Shown here piece by piece: positions 62,586-64,000 of a DNA stretch of 64,000 bases. The stretch's first letter is position 1. Every line of letters begins with the position of its first letter. Under the pieces are notes generated by a model. It was not told where the DNA came from and searched no databases. It was given only the letters and a program-made list of their open reading frames with translations. Made by a program: the position numbers and the translations under genes. Origin of the DNA: Chryseobacterium aurantiacum (GTDB lineage: Bacteria; Bacteroidota; Bacteroidia; Flavobacteriales; Weeksellaceae); contig NZ_PXUE01000005.1 of NCBI RefSeq assembly GCF_003020585.1, positions 1 through 64,000 on the forward strand, read 5' to 3'.

Positions 62586-64000
62586 TTATTTATATCCTAA
62601 AATCTGGTTTTCTGCATTAATGGCATCTTCTACAAATTTTTTAAATTCCGGATATTGGTCTTTTTTAATATTATCCCAAGGAGTTTTAGATTTTCTGGTT
62701 ATTTTTAATCTATTATTCTTTTCAAGCTCATAATGGATTGAATAATTAAAATTATTATACGCAAGGGTTTTATTTTCAGGGATTTCAATAAATTTCATTC
62801 CCTCAGGAATGTTAAGATATACTTCTTCAAAATACTCATTCTGTCTTTCATACTGCGTGTACAAAATATCCATATTCCTGTTTTCCGTAGCTACCACATC
62901 TTTTGTAAATGGTTTTGTGACAAAAGGAATCTTCATAATTTTCAGGCTGCCAACAGATTGAGGCTTATCATTGATATTGAACTGAACTTCATAGGATAAA
63001 GGATTGATAGTAAGATCCTTTCCCTCTAATAATTTCACTGATTTCACATTAATCACCTTATCTAAAATACCACCATACTCTTTCTCCATGCTTTTTTTAC
63101 GATTTTCTTCTGTCTGTGAATCCTGGAAGAAAGTATTATAATAGCTCTTAGTCTCCCCCATTGTATATTGTCTAATCATAAAGTTTTGATCATCACCGTT
63201 AATCTGAACCTCACTTATTGATTTGAAAAGATTTTTCGTGTTGTTATCTGCTAATATATCAATAAGTTGAGCTGTATTTCCATTGTTTTTATCAGTATAA
63301 ATTATCAGACCTTTCGCTTTATAATTTCCTTTAACAATTGCATTAAATGGTAAATATTTGTCTGTCATTTCAAGGAAAGTATCTTTTCCGTCGAGATTTA
63401 CTTTTACAATACAGTGATTGAAACTTAAATTCGGCAATAGAAGACGCTGTGGAGAGTTATCATTGGTTTGTACCAAAACAAGATTAGATTTTAATCCTGC
63501 CTGATTTCCAAGAATTACAAATAGGGTTGACAAATCTTTGCAGTCTCCAAGCTTAGTTACCAATGTTTTGGATGGCTTTTGAGGAATAAATCCACTTTGA
63601 CGGAAGTCTACAGAGCTATAAGTTATATTTTTTTCTATATAATTATAAATTTTCTCTGCTTTTTCAGTATCATTTATTCCTGAAGTTCCGTTGGGGAATA
63701 TTTCCTTGAATGCTTTTTCTACAACTCTGTCCGAAACGAGACTTTTTCTTGTAAGATCAGAATACCAGTTGGAAATTTCCTGCCATGTTTTTATAGAATT
63801 AGCTGTTACTGAAATGGTTGCATCATAATAGGTTGGTCCATAATTTTCATCCATATTTACTTCCGGAAGGTTACTAAGTTTCCAGGTCTGAAAAAGTTTA
63901 TTGCCTACTTTTTTCTTTGTGGAAGCCACCTCTGCGTTGTTGCTTTTTACCTGATAAGGCATATTTTCAGGGGTAATTACGGTAAATACAGATTCTACAA
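62586..64000 (-). CDS. DUF3857/transglutaminase-domain protein, 5' end outside the window
   Basis: The C-terminal part of a larger protein. The frame stays open through the ATG at 63962 (ESVFTVITPENMPYQVK) to the window edge, so the start and the rest of the DUF3857 domain lie beyond 64000. The visible part holds a transglutaminase-like core with the Cys in TKLGDCKDLSTLFV, His in SFNHCIVKV and Asp in LEMTDKYLPF, then a C-terminal beta domain (DUF3858-like). Bacteroidota proteins of this build are exported; the activity is unproven. Confidence 0.85.
   Translation of the reverse strand, partial: VESVFTVITPENMPYQVKSNNAEVASTKKKVGNKLFQTWKLSNLPEVNMDENYGPTYYDATISVTANSIKTWQEISNWYSDLTRKSLVSDRVVEKAFKEIFPNGTSGINDTEKAEKIYNYIEKNITYSSVDFRQSGFIPQKPSKTLVTKLGDCKDLSTLFVILGNQAGLKSNLVLVQTNDNSPQRLLLPNLSFNHCIVKVNLDGKDTFLEMTDKYLPFNAIVKGNYKAKGLIIYTDKNNGNTAQLIDILADNNTKNLFKSISEVQINGDDQNFMIRQYTMGETKSYYNTFFQDSQTEENRKKSMEKEYGGILDKVINVKSVKLLEGKDLTINPLSYEVQFNINDKPQSVGSLKIMKIPFVTKPFTKDVVATENRNMDILYTQYERQNEYFEEVYLNIPEGMKFIEIPENKTLAYNNFNYSIHYELEKNNRLKITRKSKTPWDNIKKDQYPEFKKFVEDAINAENQILGYK

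Overview
The window is AT-rich chromosomal DNA from a member of the Bacteroidota, most likely Chryseobacterium or a close relative (Weeksellaceae). Support: a subclass B1 metallo-beta-lactamase of the IND/CGB type known from Chryseobacterium; a 288-residue primary sigma factor without region 1.1; promoters with the TAnnTTTG -7 element; CarboxypepD_reg/TonB receptors; Bacteroidota-type T6SS proteins (TssN); an atpD-atpC pair apart from the other ATP synthase genes; and a likely sulfonolipid gene pair. No rRNA, tRNA, CRISPR array or intact insertion sequence was seen.

Layout. 1-3.4 kb: direct repeats, then ArsR regulator, AHSA1/SRPBCC protein, DUF1801 protein, DoxX protein and DUF4256 protein, with 8-bp tandem repeats between genes. 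3.4-6.5 kb (minus): photolyase, ferrochelatase, MarR-type regulator. 7-14.3 kb (minus): a six-gene signalling operon (REC-PAS-kinase hybrid, CHASE3-GAF-kinase-REC3 hybrid, REC, CheR, CheB, REC). 14.9-21.3 kb (minus): small amphipathic protein, then a carotenoid operon read marR, crtI, crtB, SRPBCC, crtZ, crtY, lipocalin, ribA. 21.4-21.9 kb: decayed rteC-like remnant. 21.9-27.8 kb: lipoprotein, threonine aldolase, DtxR/MntR regulator, ZnuD-like TonB receptor, metallo-beta-lactamase. 27.8-30.9 kb (minus): three T6SS genes (tssG, tssN, tssK). 31.3-37.8 kb (plus): S1/P1 nuclease, rpoD, two tandem AlkB-like dioxygenases, lipoprotein, GNAT, FAD monooxygenase. 37.9-44.1 kb (minus): copper block (multicopper oxidase fusion, DUF3347, HYC_CC_PP protein, TonB receptor). 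44.1-50.7 kb (minus): kdsA, DUF1697, two large membrane glycosyltransferase-like proteins. 51-57.7 kb (plus): PLP cysteine/cysteate synthase-like enzyme, alpha-oxoamine synthase, EamA transporter, beta-helix protein, radical SAM protein. 57.9-64 kb: secreted protein, atpD-atpC, ribF, lipoprotein and a transglutaminase-domain protein cut by the window end.

The strongest candidate for an undescribed system is the photoprotection region. Two paralogous MarR-type regulators sit with the photolyase-ferrochelatase unit and the carotenoid-lipocalin-GTP cyclohydrolase II operon. The gene content resembles light-induced LitR/CarH regulons, yet no B12-binding regulator is present. A shared 16-bp dyad-like element (ideal form AGTATA-N4-TATACT) overlaps the likely -7 boxes of the photolyase and of both marR genes, and each promoter has a second, weaker copy 22-32 bp away. 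A CheB/CheR-hybrid kinase operon lies between the two units.

Other points of note are the tandem AlkB-like pair, the probable sulfonolipid pair, the orphan T6SS baseplate genes, the CopA-CopB-like fusion and a perfect dyad upstream of the ZnuD-like receptor.
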